Shown piece by piece: positions 1-12,415 of a DNA stretch of 64,000 nt (position 1 is its first letter; every line of letters begins with the position of its first letter). Source of the stretch: Amaranthus tricolor. Lineage: Eukaryota; Streptophyta; Magnoliopsida; Caryophyllales; Amaranthaceae. The stretch lies in NCBI RefSeq assembly GCF_026212465.1, contig NC_080049.1, positions 6,102,515 through 6,166,514 on the forward strand, in the 5' to 3' direction. The position numbers and the translations under genes are program-made. Below the pieces are notes generated by a model, which worked only from the letters and a program-made list of their open reading frames with translations, was not told the origin of the DNA and did no database searches.

Positions 1-110
1 TTTAAGATATTAAAAGTAGGCATTAAGGATGTGGCAAATAAGTATTAAGGATAATGTAAGTAGACATTAAGAATACGGTAAGTCGGCATTAATTTTTTAT
101 GAATGAATTT
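1..110. repeat. Degenerate minisatellite, about 20-24 bp unit
   Basis: Four or five imperfect copies of a unit resembling gtaagtaggcattaaggata run from the left edge. The same unit recurs in a longer array near 46984-47262. No coding potential was seen. The array may extend left of the window. Confidence 0.7.
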
Positions 111-881
111 TATAAAGAAAATAAGATGATTAAAGTTGGACAAGCATGGTCATCAAGGTAACCAAGAGATTTTTCAACCAAAATTACATTAGTTTTTCAT
201 TCCCATTATCATCGTTTATTACTACCTACCAAATAAACTGTAATAGATTGGGCATGAGATAAGTCTCTCAAAAGACTAGCCGTTAATGTTATTATGAGTA
301 TGATATAATTGTTTGGGAAGGGTAAATAGTACATACTGAATACAACCCTCTTAAAGTGGATATATGGCTGGGTTCATCTATTTGGATACTTTGGAATATT
401 TATTTTGGCTAGCTTTTGGTCTCACTTGTAGTGTAGTCATGTTTAGGACCAGGGTCGTGACCAATTCAGTCCATACAAGTGACAAGATCATTGAAACTTT
501 TTAGGTAGGCTCAAAAACCCCTTCAAAGTGGATATTAGCATGATCACGAGAAAATAACTAAAGTAGTGAAAAATTAAAAATTATATTAAAATATACATAT
601 TGTTGCAAAAGGTCTATATGTTATCTTTTTGGGTGTATATATTTTAGTAAAAGAAAATTTTATATTATTTACATGAATGTCATCTGAAAATATACACCGT
701 TTGAACATGTATGTAAACTTTTTGGCAATTGTCCAATTATATACGAAATTTTCATTTGAATGTGCACACAATTTAAGCTTTTATGTACTCTTATTTTCAT
801 TTTCACCACTATAATTGGTTACTTTTTATTTGGCAAAAACATCATTATAAATAGCGTGGTTCTTTTTTTAACTATCATATA
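111..881. other. AT-rich spacer, no gene recognised
   Basis: Only short reading frames without domain-like content occur here. No transposon terminus could be assigned. Confidence 0.5.
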
Positions 882-1137
882 CTCCCTCCTATTCACTTTA
901 CTTGTCAAATTTATTTTTTGTCACTATTTACCAATCACTTTGAATTTGTACTTTATTCTTAATCTATAAGTTAAAATATAGTCAATTTGGATTTTTTTTT
1001 GTTCGTTTCAATGTAAGGATTATAAATATTAATTTTTCATAACTTTTAATTATGTATAACTAAAGATATTAAAGGTTGAAATGTTATCTCGATAAATGTG
1101 ACAAAGTAAATAGGACAGATAAAATGAATTAGAGGGA
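882..1137. mobile_element. Stowaway-type MITE, about 256 bp
   Basis: Starts CTCCCTCCTATTCAC after a TA and ends with an imperfect inverted copy (ttagaggga) before TA, as expected for Tc1/mariner-derived Stowaway elements. Its interior (tttgaatttgtactttattc, taatctataagttaaaatatagtc) matches the reverse complement of the element at 45996-46965, so they are one family of about 256-259 bp. Non-coding. Confidence 0.8.
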
Positions 1138-2220
1138 TATAAATATAGATAAATCAATAATCTGAATTATATTATTTACTATCTTGAGAATTATCATAAG
1201 TCACAAAATAGTAACTACTTCAATACTGTAGAAGTAAAAAAATAACATTGATTGATATTTTCTTATAGTTCAAATTTTTTTTAATGATTTTTATATGTCC
1301 AACTTCTTATCACCTCTCAAAATCCTTGGAGAATGATGATCTTTTTATAGATATTTTTTTAGCTTATTAATAACTATGGATTTGTTTGATTGTTGATCAA
1401 CAAAAATTAACATTTGCTACCTTTCTTTTTTTACGTTATACAATGTATATTTTAATATTAAATATTTGTATTTTCACGAATTGAAAAATTATGAAAATTA
1501 AATATTTACAAAACTTATTTTAAGAAGAATAAAATAAAATCTCATATAAATATATTATTTCTTATGCATGAATTGAAATTATCGAAATAAAATTAGAGTT
1601 AAATAGTGTTGTTATTAAAATGTAGTAAGTATTATAAAATAAATAGAATACTTAATTAGTAAATAACTTTTATTAGCTTATTGACCGTTAGTTTTAACTT
1701 ATTAGCTGATCAATCAGTTAATAAACAATTAATAGCAGCCAACGACTATTTGTCAATCATTTGGACTATCAAGACTCCTACAAAAGATGGCATAGGAAAG
1801 ATGACAAAGTAGAGAAACAGGAGAGGAAGGTGCATGGGGCATGTCTAAATAGTTGAAGACAAAGAGCAGCTTAATGACAGCAGAAAACGAAGTTCAGCTA
1901 TTCACAAAAGTAGTGAGAAAGAGAATACGGACAAATTCCTTTCATTATTTTGCATTTTTGTTCACAATCATATTGCTCCTACTCTCTAGTAGCCACTATC
2001 TACTCGCTAGTAGCCACTATCTGGTCTTACTTTTCAACTTTTTAAATCAGATTTGATAATTTAACATTTATTCGATCTTATAATTGAATATGACTGTGAC
2101 ACAGTTTTAAAATCGAATTTATAATTATACAAAAACTAATGTAGACAAAAAATTTAATTTTGATATAACCTAAACACCTAATTTAAAAATCAATCTGATG
2201 ATCAAAATAAACTTTTCTAT
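1138..2220. other. AT-rich spacer, no gene recognised
   Basis: No convincing coding sequence. A less AT-rich patch at about 1790-2040 has a small reading frame (1853-2056) and a local duplication of 'ctagtagccactatct', but I recognise no protein family in it. Confidence 0.45.
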
Positions 2221-2481
2221 CCTCCATTAATCACCTTTTAAAATAAGACACCTTATTTTGATGGAATGTCTCATTTGGTCTCTATTTACTTTTAATTTGT
2301 ATTTTATTTTCATTTTATTAGTTAAATTATAAATAAATATAATCTTTTTGTTACGTCTCAATACAAATATTATTAATATTAATTTTTTATAATTTTTAAT
2401 TTAACATAATTACAATTTATTTATAATTACATCAATAAGGGTGCGAATCAAATCTTCCTACCTTTGATTATAATTGAGGAA
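2221..2481. mobile_element. Diverged Stowaway-type MITE
   Basis: Left end TCCTCCATTAATC and right end attgaggaagta are imperfect inverted termini. The interior (tatttacttttaatttgtattttatt, tagttaaattataaa, caatacaaatattattaatatt) follows the order of the 256-bp Stowaway family seen elsewhere in the window. More diverged than the others. Confidence 0.5.
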
Positions 2482-2793
2482 GTATTTTTATTTCCTCCAA
2501 TCATTATTTCTTAATTAACAATCATTCCATAAACTTGATGTGCATGTTTTTCTTTCCTTTTATTATTTTTGCTTGTTAGTATAGGGTTGGTATTTTTTTT
2601 GAAATAGGAGATATGCTGATACTCTGGTAAAATGGCTTAATTTGTGGAACAATCAAGATTAAAATATTTAAAAAAAATAAAAGGTTAAACTAATCATTAC
2701 TGGCCTATTATCAAATCAAATAAAATAGCTCAAGGATTTGAATAAGTTTAGTCATCTGCTCATATAGTCATATGTGCACGAAAGTAGATTAAA

Positions 2794-2888
2794 TTTTATA
2801 TTTTATATTATTATGACTTAGTTTCCTTAAGCTAAATATTTCGTATTAAACTTAAGGGAACTAAGTCACAATAATATAAAATATAAAA
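2794..2888. repeat. 95-bp near-perfect hairpin
   Basis: Two 38-bp arms beginning TTTTATATTTTATATTATT are inverted with about two mismatches around a short loop. This may be a foldback MITE or hairpin RNA source. No clear target duplication was found. Confidence 0.65.
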
Positions 2889-3089
2889 TATTATATTCTA
2901 CATTCTTATAATATGTCCCTTTGTATTTGTTAATGCAAATCTATCTATTTATAATTATTACTAAAATAAAACTCTGCTGACATCATCACCTTTTATGATT
3001 GTTTACGTGTCACTTTTTTATTGAAAATTTTCCCTTTAAAATGCAATGATGATGTCGTTGTTATTATGATTATCTTTGACTCTACTATT

Positions 3090-3472
3090 TTCGAATTTTG
3101 AAGAGTAGGTATGTGGTGGGTTTTTAGTGGAATTATAATTGATGAATTTGTTTTATGGAGTCAATAATGATGCAATGGATTTATTGTAATGCTTAAGTTG
3201 TTACATGCAAGTATATGCTCCTATTTATAGTAGGTTATGTTGGTGACATTAGCTAGCATATTCTTCTAGTTAGGTAGTCTATTCTAGAAGAATTATTATT
3301 CTAGAAGAATTATTATTCTAGATTTTTCCTAAGATATTCTTAACTAGACTTTTTTTATATGCATTATTATAGATATATATCCTAGATGTTTCTAGCTTAG
3401 ATATTTTACATAGATATTTTGTATACATATTTTTTCTAGTTATCTTAAGAATTTTCTAGATTAATTCTCTAT
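3090..3472 (-). repeat. 3' LTR of the first copia element
   Basis: Matches 9104-9473 nearly base for base from 'gaagagtaggtatgtggtgg' to 'ctagattaattctcta'. It is longer mainly because of a tandem duplication of a 16-17 bp unit, gaattattattctaga, near 3291-3325. Confidence 0.9.
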
Positions 3473-3480
3473 ACTCTCCC

Positions 3481-6400
3481 TTAATATGAAAATTCTTGAA
3501 CACTGAGCTGTTTTCTGAACTGGATGAATTTATCTGTTGGTAGTGCCTTGGTGAATATATCTGCGTGCTGCTCTCCTGTCTTGCAGAATTGTAGCTCGAT
3601 TTCTTGTTTCTCGACCAATTCTCGAATGAAGTGATGCCGTATCTCGATATGCTTAGTGCGACTATGGAAAACTGGATTCTTCGTCATGGCTATGGCTGAC
3701 ATATTGTCACAATAGATGGTAGTTGGATCTTCTGTATCTTGTCGTAGGTCTTGAAGAATTCTCCTTAGCCAGACTGCTTCACATGCTGCTCTTGTAGCTG
3801 ATATGTATTCTGCTTCTGATGATGATAGTGCCACCGTTGCCTGTTTTTTTTTATGACCAGGAGATGGACTTCGATCCTATCTGAAACACGTATCCACTCG
3901 TACTTCTTCGATCATCAATGCTTCCAGCCCAGTCGCTGTCTGTGTAGCCCGTGAGCTTGTACTCGATTTCGGACTCGTACATTATTCCATGGCTCTTCAT
4001 TCCTTTGATATACCTGAGAATCCTCTTTGCTGCTGCAAGATGTGCCTTGCTAGGTTCACTCATGACCCTAGAGACAATGCTGACTGCATGTACTATGTCG
4101 GGCCTTGTGTTTGTGAGATAGATGAGAGATCCGACCATGCTACGATAGAGCGATGCGTCTACTTTCTCCTTTCCATCATATTTGGAAAGTTTCTCATTCG
4201 TAGCCATTGGTGTCGTCATTGGCTTGCAATCGTTCATTTTGAAATTTTTGAGCATATCTTCAACATATTTCTCCTGTGAGAGAAAAATTCTTCCTGGACT
4301 TTGCTTAACTTGTATGCCAAGGAAGTATTTCATAGCTCCAAGGTTGGTCATCTCATATTCCGACATCATTGCTTTCGTGAAATCTTCGATCATTTTTGAG
4401 TTAGTGCCCATGTAAATGAGATCATCTACATAAAGGCACAAGATGAGAAAATCATGTGACTCTTGTGTCTTGATGTAAAGTGATGGCTCACTTGGGCTTT
4501 TTGTAAACCCATTTTGAATAAGATAGCCATCAATATTGCAATTCCATGCACGAGGAGCCTGCTTGAGCCCATAGAGGGCCTTTCGAAGGCGATACACCTT
4601 TTCTTCCTTGCCTTCAATTACATATCCTTGCGGTTGCTCAACATATACTTCTTCTTTTAACTCGCCATTAAGAAAAGCAGATTTGATGTAGACTCAATTA
4701 GGAACGGGAACAGCAACAAGAGGGGGGGTGAATTGTTGTTACTAGTTTAAGCGTTTTTGCCCTGTTTTTGCGGAATTGAATAAAATAAATAAAGCTTAAA
4801 CTTAGAGCGAAATAATTAAAAGAGACAAACGATTTTTACGTGGAAACCTTCTAGGCCTAAATAGAAGGAAAAACCACGACCCCTTGGGATTTCTAAATTC
4901 TCCACTATGTTTAAGGCAACTCGTTACAATTACATTAAACATCTTACTTCACTCGAAGCGAATCTACTAGGCCAACTCTTCTCTCTCAAATTGCTTCACT
5001 CAAAGCAACAAACTTAGCTTCACTAAAAGCTAAACTCCTCAATAGTTTCACTCAAAGCTATTCTCTTCTCTAGCTTCACTAGAAGCATTCTAATTCCCCC
5101 TTAGACTCACCCGAGTCTAATTACAAAGATTCTCTCAAAAACCCTTACATAAAGGATAAAAATTCTCTAAAAATAAAATCAATAAGTTGCACAAGAAAAT
5201 ATTATAAATTAATTGGCATTTTTAAAACAAAATTTTCTTGTAAAAATTCTCCCAAAATTACGTATGATTTAATGGCTCATACTAAGGCGAGTTTTGAAGA
5301 ATAACCGAGCCCACTATTTATAGAGCTAAAATCCCTAAGAATAAGGAATATTCCAATCCATTATCCCATTATCAAAAGATCATGGGAGTAATGTGGATAA
5401 AGCAACCATACGGTTATTTGATTAAGTCAAACCAGACAGAAATAACCGCTGTTCCCATTTGCCTTAAAATAACTTCTGTTCCCTTTAAGCAGCAGTTTCT
5501 TCAATAGCTGTTCCTGTTCCAGTATTAATTGCTAGAACGTGTTTGCTATAAATAGAAACGGTCATGCTTATTACGAATGGTTACTTGCTAACTTGTAGGT
5601 ATAAAGATGGTTAAGAATGATAGCTAAGACCCATTCTACAACAACTAATTCTATTTTTAGTAAATCCAATATTTACTAAAAATAGATCCTAAAATAAAGG
5701 ATCTTTATTTAGAGGCTCATACGTAAAGTAATTTTTAGAAAACTTTTTGCCAATTAATTATAATAATTAATAAATGCAACAAATTAACTTTATTTAATAC
5801 ATTAACTAAAAATAATAATTATAAATAAATAACCAGAATTTCCAGTTAACGTAGGCTAACTCCAGTTTAGGAACAGTGCGCTGTTTCCAGAATCCAGTTT
5901 TGCTAGAACATCCAACTTAGGAACAGTAGACCTGCTGTCTCCATTTTACATCCCAAGCGATATACTTCTTCTAACATCCCTTGAATCCTTTTGACACGTG
6001 CATTCCCATGAACTAAGCCATAAGTACTATCAACGATCACAATTAATCGGATATCGACCTGCACACAATCTCTAAACACATATTTGCTTAAGTGTAGTCA
6101 TCATCAAAACTCAAGAGGTCCAACATTTGACATCTAATTGAAAAACTTGTAATTTAAGTTGAGTTGCGAGTGCAAGGACTAACCTGATCGTCTCCATTTG
6201 AACAACTGGAGCATATGTCTCGTTGAAATCAACTCCGGGTTGCTGTGAATAGCCTTTTGCAACTAGGCGAGCCTTGTATTTTTGAATGGAGCCATCTTCA
6301 TTGTATTTAATCTTATAGACCCATTTGATGCCTATTATTTCTTTGTCTCGAGGCTTGTCAACAAGCTCCCATGTGTGGTTTTTCTCGATCATCTTGATTT

Positions 6401-9003
6401 CTTCATTCATGGCGTCAATCCATTCCTCTTCTTGTGCTGCCTCTTAGAAGCCTTGTGGTTCGCTGGCAATGAGAGCCATGATAGCATGATTACACTGATA
6501 TTTATCCAAGTAGGCTGGAAGACGTCTGGGTCTTTGTGATCGTCGAACTTCTTATGTTGGACTTCATTCTGGTGTTGGACTTAAGCTTGATGGTGATCTA
6601 GGGCTGCTTGGTGGTGACCTTGGCCTACTTGGGCCTTCGCCTTGGTCTGGGCTTGGAGGTGGAATGACTGTCACTGGAACTTCTGGATTGTGAACTTTTG
6701 GATTGCTCTTGTTCCATTGCCATTGTGCTTCTTCATTGAATATGACATCTCTAGAGATGATCAACTCCTTGGATTCGGGCTGATAGAGACGATATCCTTT
6801 AGACTCGTCACCGTATCCAATGAAGATACATTTTTCTCCTTTTCCATCTAGCTTATCCTGATTCTCCTTCGGGACGTGGGCATATGCAATGCACCCAAAA
6901 ACTTTGAGGTGCTCAACCCTTGGCTTTCGTTTGTGCCAAGCTTCATACGGCGTCATGCTTCTTATCGCTTTTGTGGGAGACCTGTTAAGTATGTAAATAG
7001 CTGTGTGGACAGCTTCTGCCCAAAAATGTTTAGGCAGATTTTTTCCTTGCATCATACTCCGAGCCATTTCAGTAATTGTCCTGTTTTTCCTTTCTGCAAC
7101 ACCATTTTGTTGTGGTGTGCATCTGACTGTGAGCTCTTTCTTGATACTGTGTTGTTTACAGAATTTGTTGAATTCATTGCTTGTGAATTCTCCCCCACGA
7201 TTGGTTCTTGGAACCTTTATTGAATGCCCACTTTGTATTTCTGTGAGGGCTTTAAATTGCATGAAGTGGGATAATGCTTCTGATTTTTTCTCCAAGAAAT
7301 ATACCCACATCATGCGTAAAAAATCATCAACAATCAACAGAAAGTATCTTTTTCCGCCAAGAGACGGATTCCTGGTAGGACCCTATATATCAGCATGGAC
7401 AAGCTCTAATGGAGCTCTAGCCCTCCAAGATGAGGTTGGGAATGGTGATCTATGCATTTTGCCATAGATACAACCCTCACAAATTTTCTTTTCATTAGTG
7501 ATTGGTGGTATCCCAATCACCATTTCTTTATTTTTTAACAGTTTTAAACTGTCAAAATTTAAATGTCCGAATCTCAAATGCCACAATGTGGATTCATTCA
7601 CCATTGTACTTAGGGCAGTATTAGACTATAATTGCATTTTAAGGGGAAAAATTTTATTTGGAGCCATTTTAGTGGTAGTGATTAATTGCCCCTTTTTCTT
7701 ATCATATATGTGGCATTGATTATTATCAAATTTTACCATATAGCCTTTTTGGACTAACTGACCCACACTTAACAAATTTTGTGCTAGCCCAGGGATATAA
7801 AAGACGTCGGGGATGAATTTAGAGGAGCCATTTTTTGTTTTAACAACAATTGTTCCCTTTCCGGAAACTTCCTGATTACTCCCATCACCAAGAGTTATTT
7901 GTGATTTTATATTTTCATCAAGAGTGACAAAGAAATTTTTATTTCCGATCATGTGGTTGGAACAACCACTATCAATGTACCATGTGTCATTTTGCTCTTC
8001 TTGAGCATTTAAACAAGTATAAAATAATTGATCATTAGAGTTATTATGTTTTATAAAATTGGCCTCTTCTTTTTGCCAGAAATAACAATCTTTTTCAAAA
8101 TGAGAGTGTCGTGTACATCTTTTGCATTTGTACCGATAGTCTCTTGTGTTATGGTCATTTTTCTTACACAATATGCAAAAAGAGTTATTATCTCGGTTCC
8201 CTTGATTTTTATAATTTCCTCTTCCCCGACCACGGTTATTAAAATTTTTCATTTTTGGTTGAAAATTATTTTCATGGCCTTTTTTATTTTCTCCATTAGA
8301 AAATTTTAATTTAGCCTGAAATGCTTGTTCTACCGACTGCTCATCAAATCTACACATTCTTTCTTCATGAGCCAATAGAGAGCCCATTAGCTCAGTCATG
8401 TTGAGCAATCTTAAATCTTTATTAGACTCTTCTATACCAGCCCACTATGTGATCGAATTTTTTTGTAAGAGTTCGTAGTATTTTTCGGATTATTTTAACA
8501 TCTTCAATTGTGTCTCCATTAGATCGAATTTGATTAACAATACTTGAGACTCGATCAACATAGGATTGAATTGATTCATTATCTGTCATTTGTAAGCTAT
8601 CAAATTGACCCCACAAAGATTGAAGTTTAAAGAGTATTACTTTTTCTGAGCCTCTATATTTTGTCTCCAGGATACACCACGCCTCCTTCGCCGTTTTAGC
8701 TGCCATGATCGTAGGTAGTATTGTTTCATCTATCCCACGATAAATTATGGAAAGGGCATAATGATCCCTTCTTATGTTTTGTTTATATTGGCCTCTCTTT
8801 GAGGCATCCCAAGAAGCCTCTTCATTGGCATCTTTGGGTTTCTCGTAGCCATCTTCAATAATTTCCTAAATATCTTGGGTGATGAAGATTGATTTCATTT
8901 GCATACTCCATTGATCAAATTTCTCCCCCTTAAATATGGGTACCCAAGTAACTTGGGGATTAAAAATGTTTGTGTTTGTGTTTGAGTTTGTAGAGGAGGC
9001 CAT
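3481..9003 (-). pseudogene. copia gag-pol polyprotein, broken
   Basis: Putative start ATG at 9003. Gag (UBN2-like) covers about 8422-9003 with an in-frame TAG near 8869 and a frameshift near 8420. 7626-8408 holds a Cys/His-rich knuckle region and the aspartic protease motif WYIDSGCSNHM. 7383-7604 is the GAG-pre-integrase domain (LWHLRFGHL, CEGC). 6564-7337 is the integrase core (LIVDDF, TPQQNGVAERKNR). RT N-terminal part is at 6111-6410 and the rest at 3851-4688 (YVDDLIY catalytic box near 4414-4440). RNase H is at 3481-3834 (ALSSSEAEY). In-frame stops occur near 7626, 7383 and 6564. A run of A near 3849 shifts the frame. The solo LTR separates the two RT parts at the DVK|SAFLNG motif. Not functional. 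Confidence 0.9.
4689..6125 (+). mobile_element. Solo LTR (SIRE/Maximus-like), 1437 bp, in copia RT
   Basis: Bounded by TG at 4689 and CA at 6125 and flanked by a perfect 5-bp duplication TTTGA (4684-4688 and 6126-6130) lying inside the copia RT codons. Removing element plus one duplication copy rejoins the host reading. Near the start lies 'agagggggggtgaattg' and near the end 'tagtcatcatcaaaactcaag', features I associate with large LTRs of the SIRE/Maximus copia group. No internal coding domain, so it is most simply a recombination-derived solo LTR. Repeats of 'cttcactcaaagc' occur at about 4950-5090. Confidence 0.85.
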
Positions 9004-9103
9004 TCTATATTTTTTTGTGTGGAGTTAATATAATGTTGATATGACAATTAGAAGATGGATGATAAAAAGTAAAGGCTTTATTAAATTGGCTCTTGATACC
9101 AAT

Positions 9104-9473
9104 TGTTAGAAATTTGAAGAGTAGGTATGTGGTGGGTTTTTAGTGGAATTATAATTGATGAATTTGTTTTATGGAGTCAATAATGATGCAATGGATTTAT
9201 TGTAATGCTTAAGTTGTTACATGCAAGTATATGCTCCTATTTATAGTAGGTTATGTTGGTGACATTAGCTAGCATATTCTTCTAGTTAAGTAGTCTATTC
9301 TAGAAGAATTATTATTCTAAATTTTTCCTAAGATATTCTTAACTAGACTTTTTTTATATACAATATTCTAGATATATATTCTAGATGTTTCTAGCTTAGA
9401 TATTTTACATAGATATTTTGTATATATATTTTTTCTAGTTATCTTAAAAATTTTCTAGATTAATTCTCTAATA
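9104..9473 (-). repeat. 5' LTR of the first copia element
   Basis: On the minus strand it ends TTTCTAACA directly before the tRNA-iMet-like primer site at about 9086-9101. It lacks the short duplication found in the left LTR. The few visible differences between the LTRs suggest moderate age. Confidence 0.9.
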
Positions 9474-10102
9474 TCATTTATTTCACTTATTTATAAAATC
9501 TTTTCAATTTTATTTATAAAATGAGTTTTAATATGATTTATGTTGTGACTATCTCTATATAAATTATTTAGACTATCTCTATATAAGTCATATATATTTT
9601 TTATGAAAAAAAAATATTATTTTTGTTTAAACTCTTATAAAATAATTTTACATATTTCTATGTTTTTATATTTGATTTTAAACCGTGTTATTAATCGTAG
9701 TAATATTTAATATAGATTAATGTAATAGTTATTTTTGCTAGCAAAAATTGGTATGTTTTTTTTTTATTAAAAAAACTCATATATTTGTATTTTATACTCC
9801 AGGTACAAACCTTTTGCTCTTTTATTCTAAATAAAAAAGTAAAGTATAAATATACTTAGATTAAATGTATAATAATGTTTTTATCTTTTGTTGTGATTTT
9901 TTATTTTTCATGAATTAAATTTTCACAATCACTTGTGCTCACAATGCAAAATATAATATAATGCACGTAATTTATACAATTGTTCAGAATAAATGAAATA
10001 TAACTATAATGTAAAATTAATTTCTTAGAATTTTAATTTCTTAGTTTATACAAATATATCAGAAAATTTACTAAAGTTGTGCATCGCACGGGCACTATCT
10101 AA

Positions 10103-10629
10103 TTATATATTATAAGCTAACTTATAATTATCATAAGAAGATTAATTATACATAGGTTACAAATCATTTTTAAAAATAACATTGGAAAATAATTTGATTT
10201 TTGAATTATATATAGGCATTAGTGTATTAGCTCTGTTTAAAATTAATACTTAAACTTTCATAGTAACAATTATTATCAATTAATATCATTTTACTTTTTA
10301 TTCTTTACATATAAGAAAAACATACCATCCGGTGGGATCATTCATTTCAATGCGTTTCTCATGTTTCAATTTGGAGTAGGATTATACCTGTATCAACTAA
10401 AAAATAATGAGCAACTAAAAAATAAGAAGTGTAACAAAGAAAACTAGGATTATACCTGTATCATGCATGGTGTAGCTTTACTTTTATTTTTTTATTATTG
10501 TTTTGGTTCATAACATATAGGGCTTTTGACAAAATTCAACAAAGTCTTCATATAGAACCTTTCACTACTTCATAATAATACATGATAATTATCTTTTAAG
10601 AATTAGGAAATTTATAAGTGTAATCAAAC
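10103..10629. other. AT-rich spacer, no gene recognised
   Basis: No coding sequence. A 20-bp direct repeat, 'aggattatacctgtatca', occurs at about 10379 and 10447. Nothing else assignable was seen. Confidence 0.45.
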
Positions 10630-11182
10630 TATTTCGGTAATGAAACGAGGAATTGCAAAAGACATTTAAATACCTGGATATAAGGTGTAATCGAGGGTAA
10701 CTGTCAGTATGCTGAAAGTGCTTATGATCCTTCCGTTGATGAGACCTCAAATCCTGCAATACAACGTTAGCCTTGTCCTTGGGGTGATTTCCCGGAAAAC
10801 CCCTCCGACGCTCAAGTCAGATCGGGAGACAGAAAGTAATGAATATATGATAATGAATGAATACAAGATTAACGGATTGTAGGATGAGTTCAGATCAATT
10901 GAAGGAATATTTGGTTCAGTATAGATTGTACGTAGGAGGGTGAATATTTATTGTGGTGTAACGATAGCAATATAAAAGCTTAGTTTGGTGCAAATGATGT
11001 ATGCGACATGTATTTATAATGGTAGAATGGAGGTTGGATGGTGAATTAATGTGGGAATCATGGGTATGATGGGTGAGTGGTAGGTTATGATGAGTAGTGG
11101 GTAGTTATTTTAAGAAGTTATTGAACCGAGTTGGGTGGTTAGGGTTTGACTAAATAAATTACGGGTTTATTTATTAGCCCCA
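10630..11182 (-). repeat. 3' LTR of the non-autonomous element
   Basis: Begins tatttcggtaatgaaacgag on the plus strand and matches the right LTR through 'acgggtttatttatt'. The last few bases are altered, and no polypurine tract is evident beside it. Confidence 0.85.
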
Positions 11183-11389
11183 CGCATGAAGAGCGATAGA
11201 TGAGGGAATTTAATGTAGCGAGGGTATCAGTCTTTATGCGGAAAAAATCATACCTGTGATGCAGATTAAATAAATATTAGGAAGAAACCATGCAATACGG
11301 TCCGAATAAGGTAAACTTCGAATTCTTGCCTCGATGGGCCCATGATGGTGGTATCCCCATGAATTATAATTATTTGGCCTTTGGGCCAC

Positions 11390-11710
11390 TTTTGATGATT
11401 CGACTTTAGAGCCTGATATGATGATTCGGCATTTGAGCCTGATATGATGATTCGACATTTGAGCTTGATATGACGATATGGCCTGGCAGTCAAACACCTG
11501 TGACTTAGATAAGGAATCATACTAGATGAATTCTTCGAAAGCATTGATGAATATTCGGATCAGAAATAAGTCTGCATTTAAGGAATATTTGGATCGGACA
11601 TAGGTCCGCATTGCCCAGCCGTCAATCACCCGGGACTTAGATAAGGAATCATACTAGGTGAATCCTTCGAAAACATTGATGAATATACTGATCGGACATA
11701 GGTCCGCTTA
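11390..11710. repeat. Tandem and dispersed repeats inside the LTR element, part 1
   Basis: At about 11390-11480 there are three or so copies of a roughly 27-bp unit, 'gcatttgagcctgatatgat'. It is followed by a duplicated block of about 100 bp around 'gacttagataaggaatcata' (about 11500 and 11633), each with 'cattgatgaatat' and a form of 'ggacataggtccgc'. Confidence 0.75.
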
Positions 11711-12415
11711 ATAAGTGATCGAGTTATCAAGCTAGGTGATACTCGCTATGAATACATTGACAAATAACGCCCAAAATCATCGTTTTGGGGCTTAATAAGA
11801 GTCCGAGTTACCAAGCTAGGTGACACTCGCAAGGATTTCACTTTCAAACTAGGTGAAAGTTTGATAATTAAGATAAATACTTTGAAAATATCGCCCAAAA
11901 TCAATCATTTTGGGACTTCAATAATAATATGAGTTTCAAACTAGGTGAAAGCTTAGATGATTCCATAATATGACAAAGAACGCCCACGTGTTGGGACTTC
12001 AATAATAATAATAAAAATAAGATGACTTTTAAACCAGGTGAAAGCTCAGTTGACTTTATACATTCATCATTGAAAACCACCTGTAAGTAAGACCCGATAT
12101 AATACGAATAATAATGCTGAAGTATTGAATTCCCATGCAGAAATAATATAATATTCTTCCAATATGTGTCAATATCATACTTCATCACTTTTCATGTTGA
12201 CCCATGAATATAACAAATACAAAACACCCGATATATGTTGATAAATAAAAGCAAAAGTAACCATAAGATCATCATCAGATTAATATAATATATTCTTCAC
12301 TTGGCAATACTAATCAAAGATTTGCATCCTTTATGTAGCATTTCATTAGAAGGCGATGATGATGATTTTTCTCCATGTATTGAGTCACCTCAGATTGTTC
12401 TTTCACGGGTGAATG

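Larger units (their letters stand above)
3090..9473 (-). mobile_element. Ty1/copia LTR retrotransposon, decayed, minus strand
   Basis: Direct repeats of about 370-380 bp at 3090-3472 and 9104-9473 flank a minus-strand gag-pol. Next to the right (5') LTR, minus strand reads TGGTATCAAGAGCC, a near match to the initiator-Met-tRNA primer site. Next to the left (3') LTR a purine tract (AAGGGAGAG) fits the polypurine tract. Order on the minus strand is gag, CCHC-like knuckle, protease, integrase, reverse transcriptase, RNase H, which is the copia order. Several in-frame stops and frameshifts make it inactive. A solo LTR (4689-6125) splits the RT. No clean 5-bp target duplication was found. Confidence 0.9.
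2940..10102 (+). mobile_element. Candidate non-autonomous Helitron, split by a copia insertion
   Basis: The left end starts TCTATCTATTTATAATTATT after a host A. The right end has a short GC hairpin (GTGCatcGCAC) about 9 bases before a terminal CTAA, followed by host T. A TC start, a 3' hairpin, a CTRR end and insertion between A and T are the structural hallmarks of Helitrons. Without the inserted copia element (about 3090-9473) the Helitron would be about 780 bp, with no Rep/helicase coding, so it would be non-autonomous. The two ends are paired by position and style only. It could instead be two unrelated fragments. Confidence 0.5.

Noticed and set aside
6642..7467. Plus-strand frames of 69-154 residues
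   Set aside because: Antisense shadows of the copia integrase.
9086..9101. tRNA-like sequence near the LTR
   Set aside because: It is only the primer-binding-site match to the 3' end of initiator Met tRNA, not a tRNA gene.
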